A DNA stretch of 64,000 nucleotides. Source: Cordia subcordata. Taxonomy: Eukaryota; Streptophyta; Magnoliopsida; Boraginales; Cordiaceae. The notes under the pieces were generated by a model that ran no database searches, was not told where the DNA came from, and saw only the letters and a list, made by a program, of their open reading frames with translations. Shown here piece after piece: positions 24,301 to 38,066 of the stretch. How positions within the stretch are numbered: the stretch's first letter is position 1; every line of letters begins with the position of its first letter. Where the stretch lies: positions 13,043,501-13,107,500 of the forward strand of contig JAPTOF010000017.1 in assembly GCA_028554755.1 (NCBI GenBank), read 5' to 3'. The position numbers and the translations under genes are program-made.

Positions 24301-27300
24301 GCTTGTATGGAGCTTATTTAATGCCAGTTTCGTAATTTTTGGAACATTTTCTCGTGCATTTGCTATGCCAAAAATGATTAGCAAGACACCTGCATTTTCC
24401 ACAAAATCTTTGCTAGACTTATAGACAAGTATTATTACTAGAGAACATAAAAGATCTATTAAACTAAGCAAACAAGTGTATCTCCCTCTCCCTTCCTGCA
24501 TCTGGAGAGAAGAAACCAGAATTGGTAAGAGAAGAAATTCTGGAAGATCTAATTTATTATTATAATTATTTAGACGCATATATAGTCTACCCTTTGCATT
24601 GTTTAGAAAAGATATGGTGGAAGGGAATGGGATACTTCATTTTCAGGAATACAACCACTTCTTTGACTCCCATATGAAACATATAATATCATTTTGAGGC
24701 ATCAATCAGTGTCCAATTTTGTCGCCATATTTTTTGTTTTATCCTAGCTAATACGGCCATAATTTTACTGGGATTTGGAATTATACAGCCATAATTTTAC
24801 TGGGATTTGGAATTTTATTCATTTTGGTTTGGCATTTGTGTAAATTCTGGATTACTCTTGTAACTATAAGGGTTCTTCTTGCATGATTGTCGGAAACTTA
24901 CTGATCCATAACTAGCATTTATAAACTGTTATCATGTAGAGGGAGTTAGAGTTAGAGAGGGAGATGTTTTCCTTTTCCATGTGAAACTTGGCTATATAAG
25001 CAGAAGTGAGAAGCATCTAGAAGGGCCTGCCATTTTACTGCATTTTTAGAAAAAAGAAATGTTAAGAGTATGTTCATTTTAGGGTAAGATGCCTAATACA
25101 ATTAAATGCGTTTGTAATATACTTACTTTTCTTACTCAACATGCTTCATGTTTTCCCTGCATCTTTCATCCTCCCTTTTTGAATTTGGTGCAGCATCATT
25201 TATCTTTTCTGCTTGCTTCCACTGATGTGGATGTGGTCGAGGCTTGCCTGCAAACATTGGGCTCTTTTCTGAAGAAAACAATTGGGAAGTACATAATAAG
25301 AGATGCGTCTCTTAGTTCAAAGTTGTTTTCTTTTGCACAGGGTTGGGGAAGAAAAGAAGAAGGCCTGGGACTGATTGCTTGTACCGTACAGGATAGTCCT
25401 GACCCTATTGCATGTGAACTGGGGGCTGCCTTACATTTTGAGTTTTATACAGTAAATGAACCTTCAGATCAAGTCCTTAACAAAGAGTTGCCAGCCCACG
25501 GTTTGAAAGTCATTCATTTGCCTAATGTTAACACCAGGCCAGAGTCTGATCTTGAACTGTTGAATAAGTTAGTTGTGGAGTACAAGGTTCCGTCAAGTTT
25601 AAGATTTTCCCTTTTGACAAGATTGAGATTTGCAAGAGCTTTCAGCTCTTTAGCTGCCCGACAACAGTACACGTGCATTCGTCTGTATGCCTTTATAGTT
25701 CTGGTTCAAGCTTGTGGTGATACTGATGATTTCGTAACTTTTTTTAACATGGAGCCAGAGTTCATCAATGAGTTGGTTGCTTTGTTAAGTTATGAGGATG
25801 AGGTTCCTGAAAAGATTCGAATCTTGAGTCTTCTATCCTTGGTTGCTCTTTGTCATGATCGGTCACGCCAGCCAACTGTGTTGACTGCAGTAACATCTGG
25901 TGGGCATCGTGGTATTCTTTCCAGCCTGATGCAAAAAGCCATTGATTCTGTTATTAATAATACATTGAAGTCGTCTGTCATGTTTGCTGAGGCTCTATTA
26001 TCTCTTGTCACTGTGTTAGTTTCTTCTTCATCAGGATGCTCAGCCATGCGAGAAGCTGGATTTATACCAACTCTTTTACCTTTACTGAAAGATACCAATC
26101 CCCTGCACTTGCATTTGGTTAGCACAGCTGTACATGTTTTGGAATCCTTTATGGATTACAGTAACCCAGCTGCTGCACTTTTCAGGGACTTGGGGGGTTT
26201 GGATGATACGATATCACGTCTGAAGGTGGAAGTGTCTAACATTGAAAATATTCCAAGGCAGCAAAGTGTTGACCTTGACACTTCAGAATGTCATTCTGAA
26301 GTGGTCGGTGCCTCTTCAGAGCTAGAGAATATGCAGCCTTCTTATTCTGAAGCATTGGTTGCATATCATCGCCGGTTGTTATTAAAGTCTTTGTTGCGTG
26401 CTATATCTCTTGGAACATATGCTCCAGGAACTGCTACTCGCATATATGGTTCCGAAGAGAGCTTGTTACCATATTGTTTATGCACAATTTTTAGAAGAGC
26501 GAAAGACTTTGGTGGTGGTGTCTTCTCGCTAGCAGCTACTGTCATGAGTGATCTCATCCACAAGGATCCTACATGCTTTACTGTCTTAGAAGCAGCTGGT
26601 CTTCCTTCTGCCTTCATGGATGCTATAATGGATGGTGTTCTTTGCTCCTCAGAAGCTATAGAATGTATACCTCCGTGCTTGGATGCTATATGTTTGAACA
26701 ATAAAGGTCTCCAGGCTGTGAAGGATTGTGGAGCTCTTAGGTGCTTTGTGAAGATTTTTACTTCTAGATCATATCTGCGTGCCCTCACTGGTGAAACTCC
26801 TGCTACATTGTCTGGCAGTTTGGATGAATTGATGCGCCATTCTTCGTCATTGCGTGATCCTGGAGTGGATATGTTGATTGAGATTCTGAACAATATTGAG
26901 AAACTTGGATCTGGGCTTGAATTGTTGCCTCCATCTACTGATTGCGCAAGCTGTTCGGCACCTGTTCCGATGGAAACTGATGCTGAGGATGGCAATGTAG
27001 TTAGAACAGAAGATAGAGCTTCTTACAAGGTTGGAAGCTCTAAGCAGCCAAACGAACCATCTACTGATACATCAGCAAATCTTGAGGCTTTTCTTCCAGA
27101 CTGTATAAGCAACATTTCTCGCCTTCTTGAAACGATTCTTCAGAACTCTGATACATGCCGCATATTTGTTGAGAAAAAAGGAATTGAAGCCATCCTGCAA
27201 TTATTTAATTTGCCTTGCTTGCCTCTTTCCGTATCTGTTGGTCAAAGTATATCTATTGCATTCAAGAGCTTCTCTCAACAGCATTCTGCTTCCCTTGCTC

Positions 27301-30300
27301 GAGCATTATGCTCTTTCTTGAAAGAAGGTCTAAAATCGGCAAATGAACTTTTAGTCTCACTTGGAGGAGCTCAGCTTGCTCTGTTGGAAGCTTCAAAGCA
27401 GACGGAGATCCTGAGGTGTTTTTGCAGCCTTGAAGGCGTCTTGGCTCTATCCAATTCTTTGTTGAAAGGGACTGCGGCAGTTGTCTCAGAATTGGGCACT
27501 GCAGATGCTGATGTGCTAAAGGATCTTGGCAGAGCTTACAGGGAAATATTGTGGCAAATTTCTCTTTGTTGTGACTGCAAGGTGGACAAGAAGCAAAACT
27601 CTGAAGTAGATCCTGAAAGTGCTGATGCGGATGTTTCTAACTCAGGTGGAAGAGAGAGTGATGATGATGCTACTATGACCTCCCTGAGATACATGAATCC
27701 AGTTTCTATCAGGAATGGGTCTCACTCTCAATGGGGTGGAGAACGGGAATTTCATTCAGTTATTCGCTCAACTGAAGGCTTTAGTCGTCGGAGTCGACAT
27801 GGCTTGGGCCGTATTAGGGGTGGGAGGACTGCCAGAAGTTTGGAAGCTTTACAAATTGACTCAGAAGTTGCAGCCAGCGTTCCGGAGACTTCGCCTCAGG
27901 TCACTAAGACCAAGAGTCCTGATATTCTTGTTTCAGAAAATCTTAACAAACTTGCCTGCACTATGCGATCTTTCTTCACAGCTCTTGTTAAAGGATTCAC
28001 TTCACCAAACCGTCGGAGAATTGAGACTGGATCGTTGAGTTCAGCCTCAAAGAGTGTTGGAACTGCCTTAGCTAAAGTTTTCCTCGATGCCCTCAGTTTT
28101 CCAGGATATCCTAACACCACTGAGCTTCATATACCATTGTCTGTGAAGTGTCGATATCTGGGAAGAGTTGTTGATGATATGGTTGCTCTCACATTTGACA
28201 GTCGACGGCGTACTTGTTACACATCAATGATTAATAACTTCTATGTCCATGGAACTTTTAAAGAACTTCTTACCACATTTGAAGCTACAAGTCAGTTGCT
28301 GTGGACACTTCCTAACATTCCAACATCTATCAGTGATTATAAGAAAGGTGGCGATCAGAGCAAATTGACCCATAGTTCCTGGCTGCTTGAGACACTAAAA
28401 AGTTATTGCAGCTTGCTGGACTTTTTTGTCAATTCTGCCGTACTTTTATCTTCAACCTCATCGTCCCAGACTCAGCTTCTTGTCCAGCCTGTTGCAGTTG
28501 GTTTATCAATTGGTTTGTTCCCTGTACCTAGAGATCCTGAGGTTTTTGTGCGTATGCTGCAGTCTCAGGTTCTAGATGTCATAATTCCTGTCTGGAACCA
28601 CCCAATGTTTCCCCATTGTAACTTGGATTTTATTACCTCAATTGTTTCTCTTATTGCTCATATATACTGTGGCGTCGGAGATGTCAAACAAAACCGCAAT
28701 GGGCTGTCAGGAAGTACAGTGCAGCGAATAACAACAGCTCCTCCACCTGATGAAGCTACAATTACTACCATAGTTGAGATGGGGTTTTCGAGGGCAAGGG
28801 CAGAGGAAGCCCTGAGACGAGCTGGGACGAATAGCGTGGAGATTGCCATGGAATGGCTGTGTAGTCATGCTGAAGATCCTGTACAGGAAGAAGATGAACT
28901 AGCACGTGCACTTGCTTTATCCTTAGGAAGTTCATCAGAATCATCTAAAGTTGACAGCTTTGATAAGTCAACTGATTTTCTGGCAGAAGAGGGCCAAACA
29001 AAAGCACCTCCTGTTGATGACATCCTTGCATCAATAATGAAGTTGTTTGAAAGTAATGATTCAATTGCATACTCCTTGTCAGATTTGCTTGTAACTCTCT
29101 GCAATAGGAACAAAGGAGAAGACCGTGGAAAAATAATTTCTTTTCTTGTTCAGCAGCTGAAGCTTTGCCCACTGGAACTTTCAAATGATACCAGTTCCTT
29201 GTCTATGGTCTCGCATACTTTGTTATTGCTTCTCTCAGAAGATGGTAATGCACGGAAAATTGCTGCAAACAATGGTGTCACTTCTGTAGCTATTGACGTC
29301 TTGATGAATTTGAAGGCTCAGGCTATGCCCGAATGTAGCCCATTAGTTTCTAAGTGCATTAGTGCATTGCTTCTTATCTTGGATAATCTGTTGCAATCTA
29401 GACCTAGACTATCTGTTGATGGAATAGATGGGACTGTTGCAGGATCATTGCCTGAGTCAGCCCAAGAGCATAATTCCTCATTGCCATCAGGAGCCATCAA
29501 AGAGAAAAAATCTGATCTAGCTATAGAGGGTAAAGAATCTGCGGCTGTTTCTGAGAAGATATTCGGAAAAGCTACGGGCTATTTGACCATTGAGGACAGT
29601 CGTAGACTGCTGCTAATAGCTTGTGACTTGATGAAACAGCAAGTACCAGGAATGGTTATGCAGGCTGTTCTACAGTTGTGTGCCCGGTTGACAAAAACAC
29701 ATTCATTGTCAATGGAATTCCTTGAAAATGGAGGCATGGTTGCTCTTTTTGGTCTTCCAAAAAGTTGCTTTTTCCCTGGATATGACACACTGGCATCTGC
29801 CATCATTCGGCATCTTCTAGAAGATCCTCAAACACTGCAAACAGCCATGGAATTGGAGATTCGGCAAACACTAGGTGGAAGTCGTCATGCTGGACATGTA
29901 TCAGTGAGAACATTTTTGACTTCTATGGCACCTGTTATATCTAGAGACCCAGGGATCTTCATGAAGGCAGCAGCAGCTGTTTGTGAACTGGAATCATCTG
30001 GAGGGAGGTCCTTTGTGGTGTTGTCGAAGGAAAAAGATAAAGAAAAAGAGAAGTCCAAAGTGTCTGGTGTTGAACAAGGAATTTCTTTAAATGAATGTGC
30101 CCGAAGTACCGAAAATAAAGTTCAAGATGGTCTGGGCAAGTGCTCAAAAGGCCACAAAAAGTTTCCTGCAAATCTTACTCAGGTGATTGATCATCTTCTT
30201 GAAATCTTGCTTTCATTTCCTCTACAGAGAAGCGAGGAAGATAGCACAGGTCAGGTAAGTTCTATGGAGGTAGATGAGGCTACCACTAAGATGAAGGGTA

Positions 30301-33300
30301 AGACAAAGGTTGATGAGGCCAGGAAGGTTGGACCAGACAGACTCTCAGAGAAATCGGCTAGGTTAGCTAAGGTCACTTTTGTTCTCAAGTTATTGAGTGA
30401 TATTCTCTTGATGTATGTGCAAGCTTTCAGTGTTATCCTAAGGCGAGATCTAGAGATGTGTCAGCTCCGAGGATCTAATCAGTCAGATTGTTCTGGATCT
30501 GGGGGAATAGTGCATCATGTTCTACATCAGCTTCTTACCTGTCCGACAAATAGAAGTGCTGGTCCAGATGAATGGAAGGAGAAACTGTCTGAAAAAGCTT
30601 CATGGTTTCTTGTCGTTTTGTCAGGCCGCTCTGGTGAAGGGCGTAGAAGGGTGATAAATGAGCTTGTAAAAGCATTGTCTTCTTTCTCGATCTCAGAGAA
30701 CAATTCATCAACTTGCAAATTATTGCCAGATAAAAAGGTCCTCGCATTTGTTGATTTGGTATATTCCATCCTCTCAAAGAATTCATCGTCTAGTAACTTA
30801 CCTGGTTCTGGTTGCTCTCCTGATATCGCAAAGAATATGATAGAAGGAAGAGTAGTACAGTGTCTCTCTGCCATTCTTCAGGTAATTGATTTGGACCATC
30901 CTGATGCCCCGAAAGTTGTGAATCTCATTCTTAAGTCTTTGGAAAGCCTGACGAGGGCTGCCAATGCTATTGAGCAAGTCTTCAACTCTGATTCAGTGAA
31001 CAAGAAAAAATTGGTTGGCGCAAGTGGAAGATTGGATATGAACACGACTACAGCTTCCACCTCCCATGCAGCGGAGGCTACTGAGCCAGAAAACGGTCAA
31101 CGGGGGACCGCTGATGCATCAGCCACTGAACAGCAGCAATCAGAAGCCTCTCAAAATGTGAATGATCACCATCCAAATCCAAGCAATTCCACGGAGCAAG
31201 AGATGGGTATCGAAGAGGCTGCAACTGCCAATCCGCCTGCAGAGCTTGGCATAGATTACCATCGTGAAGAGATGGAGGAAGGTAGTATCTTACAGAACAA
31301 TGAGCAAATTTCAATGACTTTTCCTGTTGAGAACAGGGTTGATGATGATATGGGTGATGAAGACGACGACATGGGTGATGATGGGGAAGATGATGAGGAT
31401 GATGATGAAGGTGAGGATGAGGATGAAGACATAGCCGAAGATGGGAATGCCCTGATGTCGCTAGCGGATACTGACTTGGAAGACCACGATGATACTGGGT
31501 TGGGGGATGAATATAATGATGATATGATGGATGAAGAAGATGATGATTTCCATGAAAATCGTGTCATTGAGGTTAGGTGGCGGGAAGCCCTTGATGGATT
31601 AGATCAGTTTCAGGCACATGGGCAGTTGGGGACAGGGGGTGGATTAATTGACGTTGCTGCTGAGCCTTTTGAAGGAGTCAATGTTGATGACCTATTTGGC
31701 ATCAGTGGACCTTTTGGCTTTGAACGCCGCCGCCAGACAAATAGAGCTTCCTTTGAGCGGATTGTATCTGAAGGAAATGGTCTTCAACATCCTCTTCTCT
31801 CGAGGCCATCGCTGGCTGATGAAGCAGCTGCATTTTGGAACTCAGGCAGGGAGTTAGAGCCATTATCTCGAAACCTTGATTTAGCTCACTTGTACATGTT
31901 TGATGCTCCTGTTCTTCCCTATGATAGTACATCAGCTAGTCTATTTAGTGATCGGCTGGGTGCTGTGGGACCTCCATCGCTGGGTGGTTTCTCTGTAGGT
32001 TTGGAGCGTATGCCTGGACGAAGAGGGCCAGGTGATGGGCGTTGGACTGATGATGGGCAGCCCCAAGCAGGTGGGCAAGCTTCTGCTATTGCGCAGGCAG
32101 TTGAGGAACAGTTCATAACCCACTTAACTAGTACTTTACTTGCTAACAATTCTGCTGAAAGACAGTCACAGAATACTGGATTATCAGATCAACAGCAGGG
32201 AAATCTCCCCATAGGTGGTGAACAGTTGGCGGTAGATGGTAATGATACTGGTACTGAGAAGAATGATGATGGGAATGGTCATGAAATTATTCACCAAGTT
32301 GAAGGTCATTCTTCTCAGGAACTAAACAACCTTGATGTAGCTGCCAGAGAACCTGGTGAATGCCCACAATCAGGTGAAACCATGTCAAATATGATCGTAG
32401 AGAATTCACAAAATGATCATGACAATATGGAAGTTGGGGAGGAAAATTGTAATGCTCTGGAGCAGTTGGAGACTGCACCAGACTTGGTTGCCTCTTCTAT
32501 TTCACCCCAGGGCGAGGTGCTCTGCCAGAGTTCTGTTGCACCCACAAGTGCCCCTGATGTAGCCTTTCAAGATGTGGGATCTGGTAGAGCTTTGGCATCA
32601 GACAGCATGTGTGGCGGCATGCCGGGCCTCAGTGTTGAACAGGCTCCTTTTGTTCGGGAAGGTGCTGATGTCAGCACAGATGTTGCAGATAGAGAAAGAG
32701 TGCAGACTGACCTGCCACTAACATCTTCAGAGGTCAATCGGCAGGAGCCATCATCAAGGGAGAATAATCTGGTGGTCGATGATGCTTTTCAGACTGGTGA
32801 AACTACTTTGAATAATGAGACTGTTAATTCAAATGGAATAGACCCAACCTTTTTGGAGGCGCTTCCTGAAGATCTACGTGCAGAAGTTCTAGCTTCGCAG
32901 CAGGCCCAGTCTGCTCCAGCTCCCAGCTATACTCCTACTACAGCTGAAGATATTGATCCTGAATTTCTAGCAGCACTTCCTCCAGATATCCAGGCAGAGG
33001 TCCTTGCCCAACAGCGCGCTCAAAGGATTGCACAGCAGGCTGAAGGCCAGCCTGTTGACATGGATAATGCTTCCATAATAGCCACTTTTCCTGCTGACTT
33101 ACGTGAAGAGGTTTGTATCTGAAAGTTTTCTGTGTTGCTCCTCTTAATTGTAAAGCTTTATTGATTTGCTTCTGTGCAGGTACTTTTGACTTCTTCAGAA
33201 GCAGTTTTGTCAGCCTTGCCGTCTCCATTAGTTGCTGAAGCACAAATGCTCAGGGACAGAGCAATGAGTCATTATCAAGCTCGTAGTCTGTTTGGAAGTC

Positions 33301-36300
33301 GCCATAGGATTAATAATAGAAGAACTGGTTTAGGATTGGGCAGACAGGCTGTCATGGATAGGGGTGTGGGTGTTACAATTGGCCGGAGATCAACTTCTTC
33401 TCTGACAGAGAGCTCAAAGTTGAAAGAATTTGAAGGCGAGCCACTTCTTGATGCTAATGCCTTGAAGGCACTAATTCGGCTCCTACGACTTTCTCAGGTA
33501 ATGCATATGGAGCTACTAAATAATAACTGAATGGATGGCTCATATTGATGAAATGTTAAGGCTTGGCTAAAGATGATATCTCTATACTTAGGATTTATGT
33601 TAATCTGTTTTTGAGTTCCAATATCTGCAAATGGCTTACCTGTTGATCAAAAAAAGAACTTTCACAGGTACTCTTGTGGACCTGATACACCATACAGGGT
33701 GTACCTTCTGATCTCTTGTAATGCTTGTGCTGAGTAAAGAAATATATCTTGCTAATAGTAAATATGAGAGAGATTTTTTGTTTTCTTCATGCAACACCTA
33801 GTTTTTGACATCCCTCCCCTCCTCCCCTAACAGCCGAAGCCTTATATAATTCAGCAGTTGTTCGATTATGCTGCACAGATTTGTCTAATTTATTTCGTGA
33901 GATATATTTTATGAGCTAATCTTATTGCTTGGTATCTTTGTCTTTTAGCTATACGCTGAAGTGAATGGATTTCTACTTGAGTTTTTGAACGTTAACATAT
34001 TTGAATTGCTGTAGTAAAATTTTTTGCCTTGACTTTAAAAGTAGTTGATGCCTCTTTTGTCTTCTGGCTCCCATAAAGTTGGTTAAATCATTTATTTTGA
34101 TGATATGGTTGCATAATTGTGTTTTCTTGGATACTCTATGTATATATCGATCTCATATTTGTTCTGGTTCTTTTATGCTTGTAGCCGCTTGGCAAAGGTC
34201 TCCTGCAAAGGCTCCTGTTGAATTTATGTGCACATGGTCATACAAGAGCAGTTCTTGTTCATCTTCTGCTTGACATGATCAAGCCTGAGACTGAAGGTCT
34301 GGCTGGTGTAGTGGCAGCACCGAATTCACAAAGGCTTTATGGATGTCAATCCAATGTGGTTCATAGCCGATCAAAACTGTTCAATGGTATATCACTATTC
34401 ATTATCAAATTTTCTGCATATGCTCTACTTATTGGTCCTTATGGGTTTGTTTTGGTTGCAGGTCTTCCTCCTATTGTATTGCGCCGTGTCCTTGAAATTT
34501 TGACTTATTTGGCAACCAGTCATTCTGCTGTTTCCAATCTTTTGTTCTACTTTGACCCCTCCCTTGTTTCTGAATCTTCAAGCATATGTTGCTTGGATAT
34601 GAAGGGAAAAGGAAAAGAGAAGATTGTAGAAGGACAACATCTGTCAACCCCTTCGGCTTGTTCTGCCAAGTGTGATATTCCCTTGATATTGTTTCTTAAG
34701 CTCTTAAGTGAACCACTTTTCTTACGCAGCGTTGCTCATCTTGAGCAGGTGTGTATCAGATTGCTGCAACACCTTTCTACCTTTAAGGTTGTAGAGTTCT
34801 TTGTTCTGTGGTATTTCCTAATATATTTATTTCCCCTGTCATGTTAATCATGTTCTGCAGATAATAGGTTTGCTTCATACTGTAACATCCAAGTTGGACT
34901 CTCAACCCCACCCTGTGGATGTAGCTCCAGTTTCTAAGAATCATAATGAAGCTCCTGGTGATGTTCAGAAAGATCTCCCTTCATCAGAGTCCAAACAAGA
35001 TGATAAAAGTGCTAAGTGTTCTGAATCCATGTCTGATGGTCATGGAAATATGAGCACCTATGATGTTATCTTGCAGCTCCCGCAGTCTGCTTTGCATAAT
35101 CTCTGCATTCTCCTAGGCCACGAGGGGTATTGCTTATAACCTTGTTCTGCATTTTTTCTAGTTGTTGACTATATTTTACTCTGCAGGCTTGGCATTTACT
35201 ATACATTTTTGGTACTTTGTATGATGCCAGGATCATTCATGTTTGTTGTCCTACTCTACACTTGTCACCATCCCTGCTTCAACCCCCATCCTATTCATGT
35301 GGTTAACTGTGACCTTTTCTTTATCAGGCTTTCGGACAAAGTTTACATGCTTGCTGGTGAGGTTCTGAAGAAGTTGGCATCTATTGCTGCTCCTCATTGC
35401 AAGTTTTTTGTATCTGAGCTTTCAGATTTAGCTCACAGTCTGAGCAGCTCGGCTGTCAATGAGCTTATCACTTTGCGTAATACTCACATGCTGGGTTTGA
35501 GTGCTGGATCGATGGCTGGTGCTGCAGTTCTCCGTGTGCTGCAGACGCTAAGTTCGCTTACTTCAACCAGTTGTGACGACAAGAATGATGTCGTGAATAG
35601 TAAAGAACATGAGGAGCATGCCATTATGGGGAAGTTAAATGTTGTTTTAGAACCGTTGTGGCTAGAGCTGAGTGAATGCATCAGCACAATGGAGACAGAG
35701 CTAATACAGAATTCAGTTCTGCCAAATGTTACCAGGGTGGATCATGTACAGGGTTCTTCTTCTGTGTCTCCCCCTCTTCCTCCTGGAACACAGAGACTCT
35801 TGCCTTTTGTTGAGGCTTTCTTCGTTTTATGTGAGAAGCTACAGCCAAACAATTCTGGCTTACAGCAAGATCTTCCATATGCAACTGCTAGAGAGGTCAA
35901 AGACTCTGCAGGGAGCTCTGTTATGTCAACTGCCACTTGCAGTTTGGATTCTCATAGAAAGGCCGATGGGGGTGTCACATTTACCAGGTTTGCGGAAAGG
36001 CACCGTCGTCTCCTTAATGCTTTTGTCCGTCAGAGTCCTGGTTTGTTGGAAAAATCACTTTCCATGATGCTGAAAGCCCCTCGTCTGATTGATTTTGATA
36101 ACAAAAGAGCCTATTTCCGCTCAAGAATTCGGCAGCAGCATGACCAACACCTCTCTGGTCCTTTGCGGATAAGTGTCCGGCGGGCTTATGTTTTGGAGGA
36201 TTCATATAATCAGTTGCGTATGCGATCTAATCAAGACCTAAAGGGGCGGCTCAATGTGCATTTTCAAGGTGAAGAGGGTATTGACGCTGGTGGTTTGACA

Positions 36301-38066
36301 AGAGAGTGGTATCAATTACTCTCAAGGGTTATATTTGATAAAGGGGCCCTGCTTTTTACCACCGTGGGAAACAATGCAACATTCCAGCCGAACCCTAATT
36401 CTGTCTATCAAACTGAACATTTATCCTATTTCAAGTTCATTGGCCGTGTGGTAATAATCTGATGGCCTTCAAATCTGATATCTGATTCTTGGTTTTTTTT
36501 GCCTTTAGAGTCAGTTTCTGCCCCATAAATCATGTTGTGATATCTGGTATTGAAACTGCATTGTAGGTTGCCAAGGCACTTTTTGATGGACAGTTGCTAG
36601 ATGTGTATTTTACGCGGTCCTTCTACAAGCATATTCTAGGTGTTAAGGTGACCTACCATGATATAGAGGCTGTAGATCCTGATTACTATAAAAACTTGAA
36701 ATGGATGCTAGAGGTAAGTGGAAATTGTAATTTTATTAGACTCAACTATCTTCTGAAGATATGAATGTGCATCTTTTTTCTCACGTTGCAGAATGATGTG
36801 AGTGACATACCGGACCTCACGTTTAGCATGGACGCAGATGAAGAAAAGCATATTCTATATGAAAAGGCAGAGGTAACAATCAAAAGAACTTCTGATATGC
36901 GATATGTAGTTTGTGATATTTCCTTATATATTGTGCTGATGTTTGTCTGAACCCTTTTGTCATTGTGTCCCGTTCTAATATATGCTTGGTTTTTAAGGTT
37001 ACTGATTATGAGCTTAAACCTGGAGGAAGAAATATAAGGGTCACTGAGGAAACAAAGCACGAGTATGTGGACCTTGTAGCTGACCACATTCTGACAAATG
37101 CTATCCGCCCTCAAATTAATTCTTTCTTGGAAGGTTTCAGCGAATTGGTCCCACATGACCTTATTTCTATTTTCAATGATAAAGAGCTTGAACTACTGAT
37201 AAGTGGACTTCCAGAAATTGACTGTAAGCTGGCATGCCTTTGTTGCATTTTTTTCTGCTGTATGCATGTTTGGAACTTTTCCAACTAACTCTGTTCAATT
37301 CAATATTGCTCTAGTGGATGATCTGATGGCCAACACTGAGTATACTGGCTACACTGCGGCGTCTAGTGTGGTACAGTGGTTTTGGGAGGTTGTTAAAGGC
37401 TTCAACAAGGAAGATATGGCAAGACTGTTGCAATTTGTCACGGGTACATCAAAGGTATATGGAGCTCCAGTTTCTTTCGTCCATTTCACCTGCATTGTGT
37501 CTTTTTAGCTTCTGTTGGTTTCTCGTAGTTGGACAACTATGGCATGGAGCTCTTTATGCACCCCCAATCACCCAACTTCTCTTATCTGTGGAGTCTGGCT
37601 GTGTTTCTAAGCCAATATAAATCAAAGTGATAATCTTAGTTTCTGCTTATCATTGCTCTGCTGTTTAGCCACTAAGCATCTCCATTTCGTTCTTTTAGGT
37701 TCCATTAGAGGGTTTTAAGGCATTGCAAGGCATTTCAGGCCCTCAGAGGTTCCAGATTCACAAAGCATATGGAGCTCCTGAGCGGTTGCCATCGGCTCAT
37801 ACATGGTCAGTCACGATTGGATTTTCTCTCACACTACCACAGCAATTACATTTCCTTTTTTTTAAACCTATAGTTAATCCTCTCTCGTCTATTTGTAATG
37901 GCTTTCAAGTTCACCTTTGTTTCCTCTTCTCTTTTTTTTTTCTTTCTTTTTTTCCTTTTTCAGTTTCAACCAGCTGGACCTCCCAGAGTATACCTCCAAG
38001 GAACAGCTTCAAGATCGCCTGTTATTGGCCATCCATGAAGCCAGTGAAGGTTTTGGCTTTGGTTGA
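21385..38066 (+). CDS. UPL1/UPL2-like: HECT-type E3 ubiquitin ligase, UPL1/UPL2-like (15 coding exons)
   Basis: Giant HECT ligase, homologous to Arabidopsis UPL1/UPL2 and animal HUWE1; it moves ubiquitin from an E2 through a catalytic cysteine to substrates. Exons: 21385-21420, 23553-23648, 23741-23947, 25194-33110, 33180-33497, 34185-34386, 34462-34748, 34861-35126, 35328-36450, 36567-36713, 36792-36872, 36998-37223, 37315-37454, 37699-37805, 37964-38066. All phases join, giving 3751 residues, close to UPL1 (about 3680). Order: N-terminal armadillo-like DUF908/DUF913 region (first ~900); UBA at about 1298-1340 ([20 protein letters not shown]); UIM at about 1345-1362 ([16 protein letters not shown]); acidic run at 2162-2196; four LP-core ubiquitin-binding-motif-like repeats at 2660-2780 ([14 protein letters not shown]); HECT domain from about 3390 ([12 protein letters not shown]). 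The catalytic Cys is residue 3718 (SAHTCFNQLD), 33 residues from the end. The methionine at 25089 is intronic, not the start. Confidence 0.95.
22896..23109. mobile_element. MITE-like foldback in UPL intron 1
   Basis: The left end gacctgtttggattggcttt pairs with the right end, whose reverse complement is gggcttgcctggattggctt. It lies in the 2.1-kb first intron, on the sense strand of UPL. It shares the TTTGGATTGRCTTT core with elements at 62415-62631, about 17464-17695 and about 41046-41177. TAA is present only on the right border, so the target duplication is imperfect. Confidence 0.5.

Noticed and set aside
25089..25193. Methionine at 25089 as the UPL start
   Set aside because: The first 35 codons have no UPL homology and end at a clear acceptor (gtgcag|CAT). 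Exons 1-3 upstream supply the conserved N-terminus in phase.
31256..31567. Serine-rich protein on the minus strand
   Set aside because: It is the antisense shadow of the UPL acidic run; serine codons are the complement of Asp/Glu codons.
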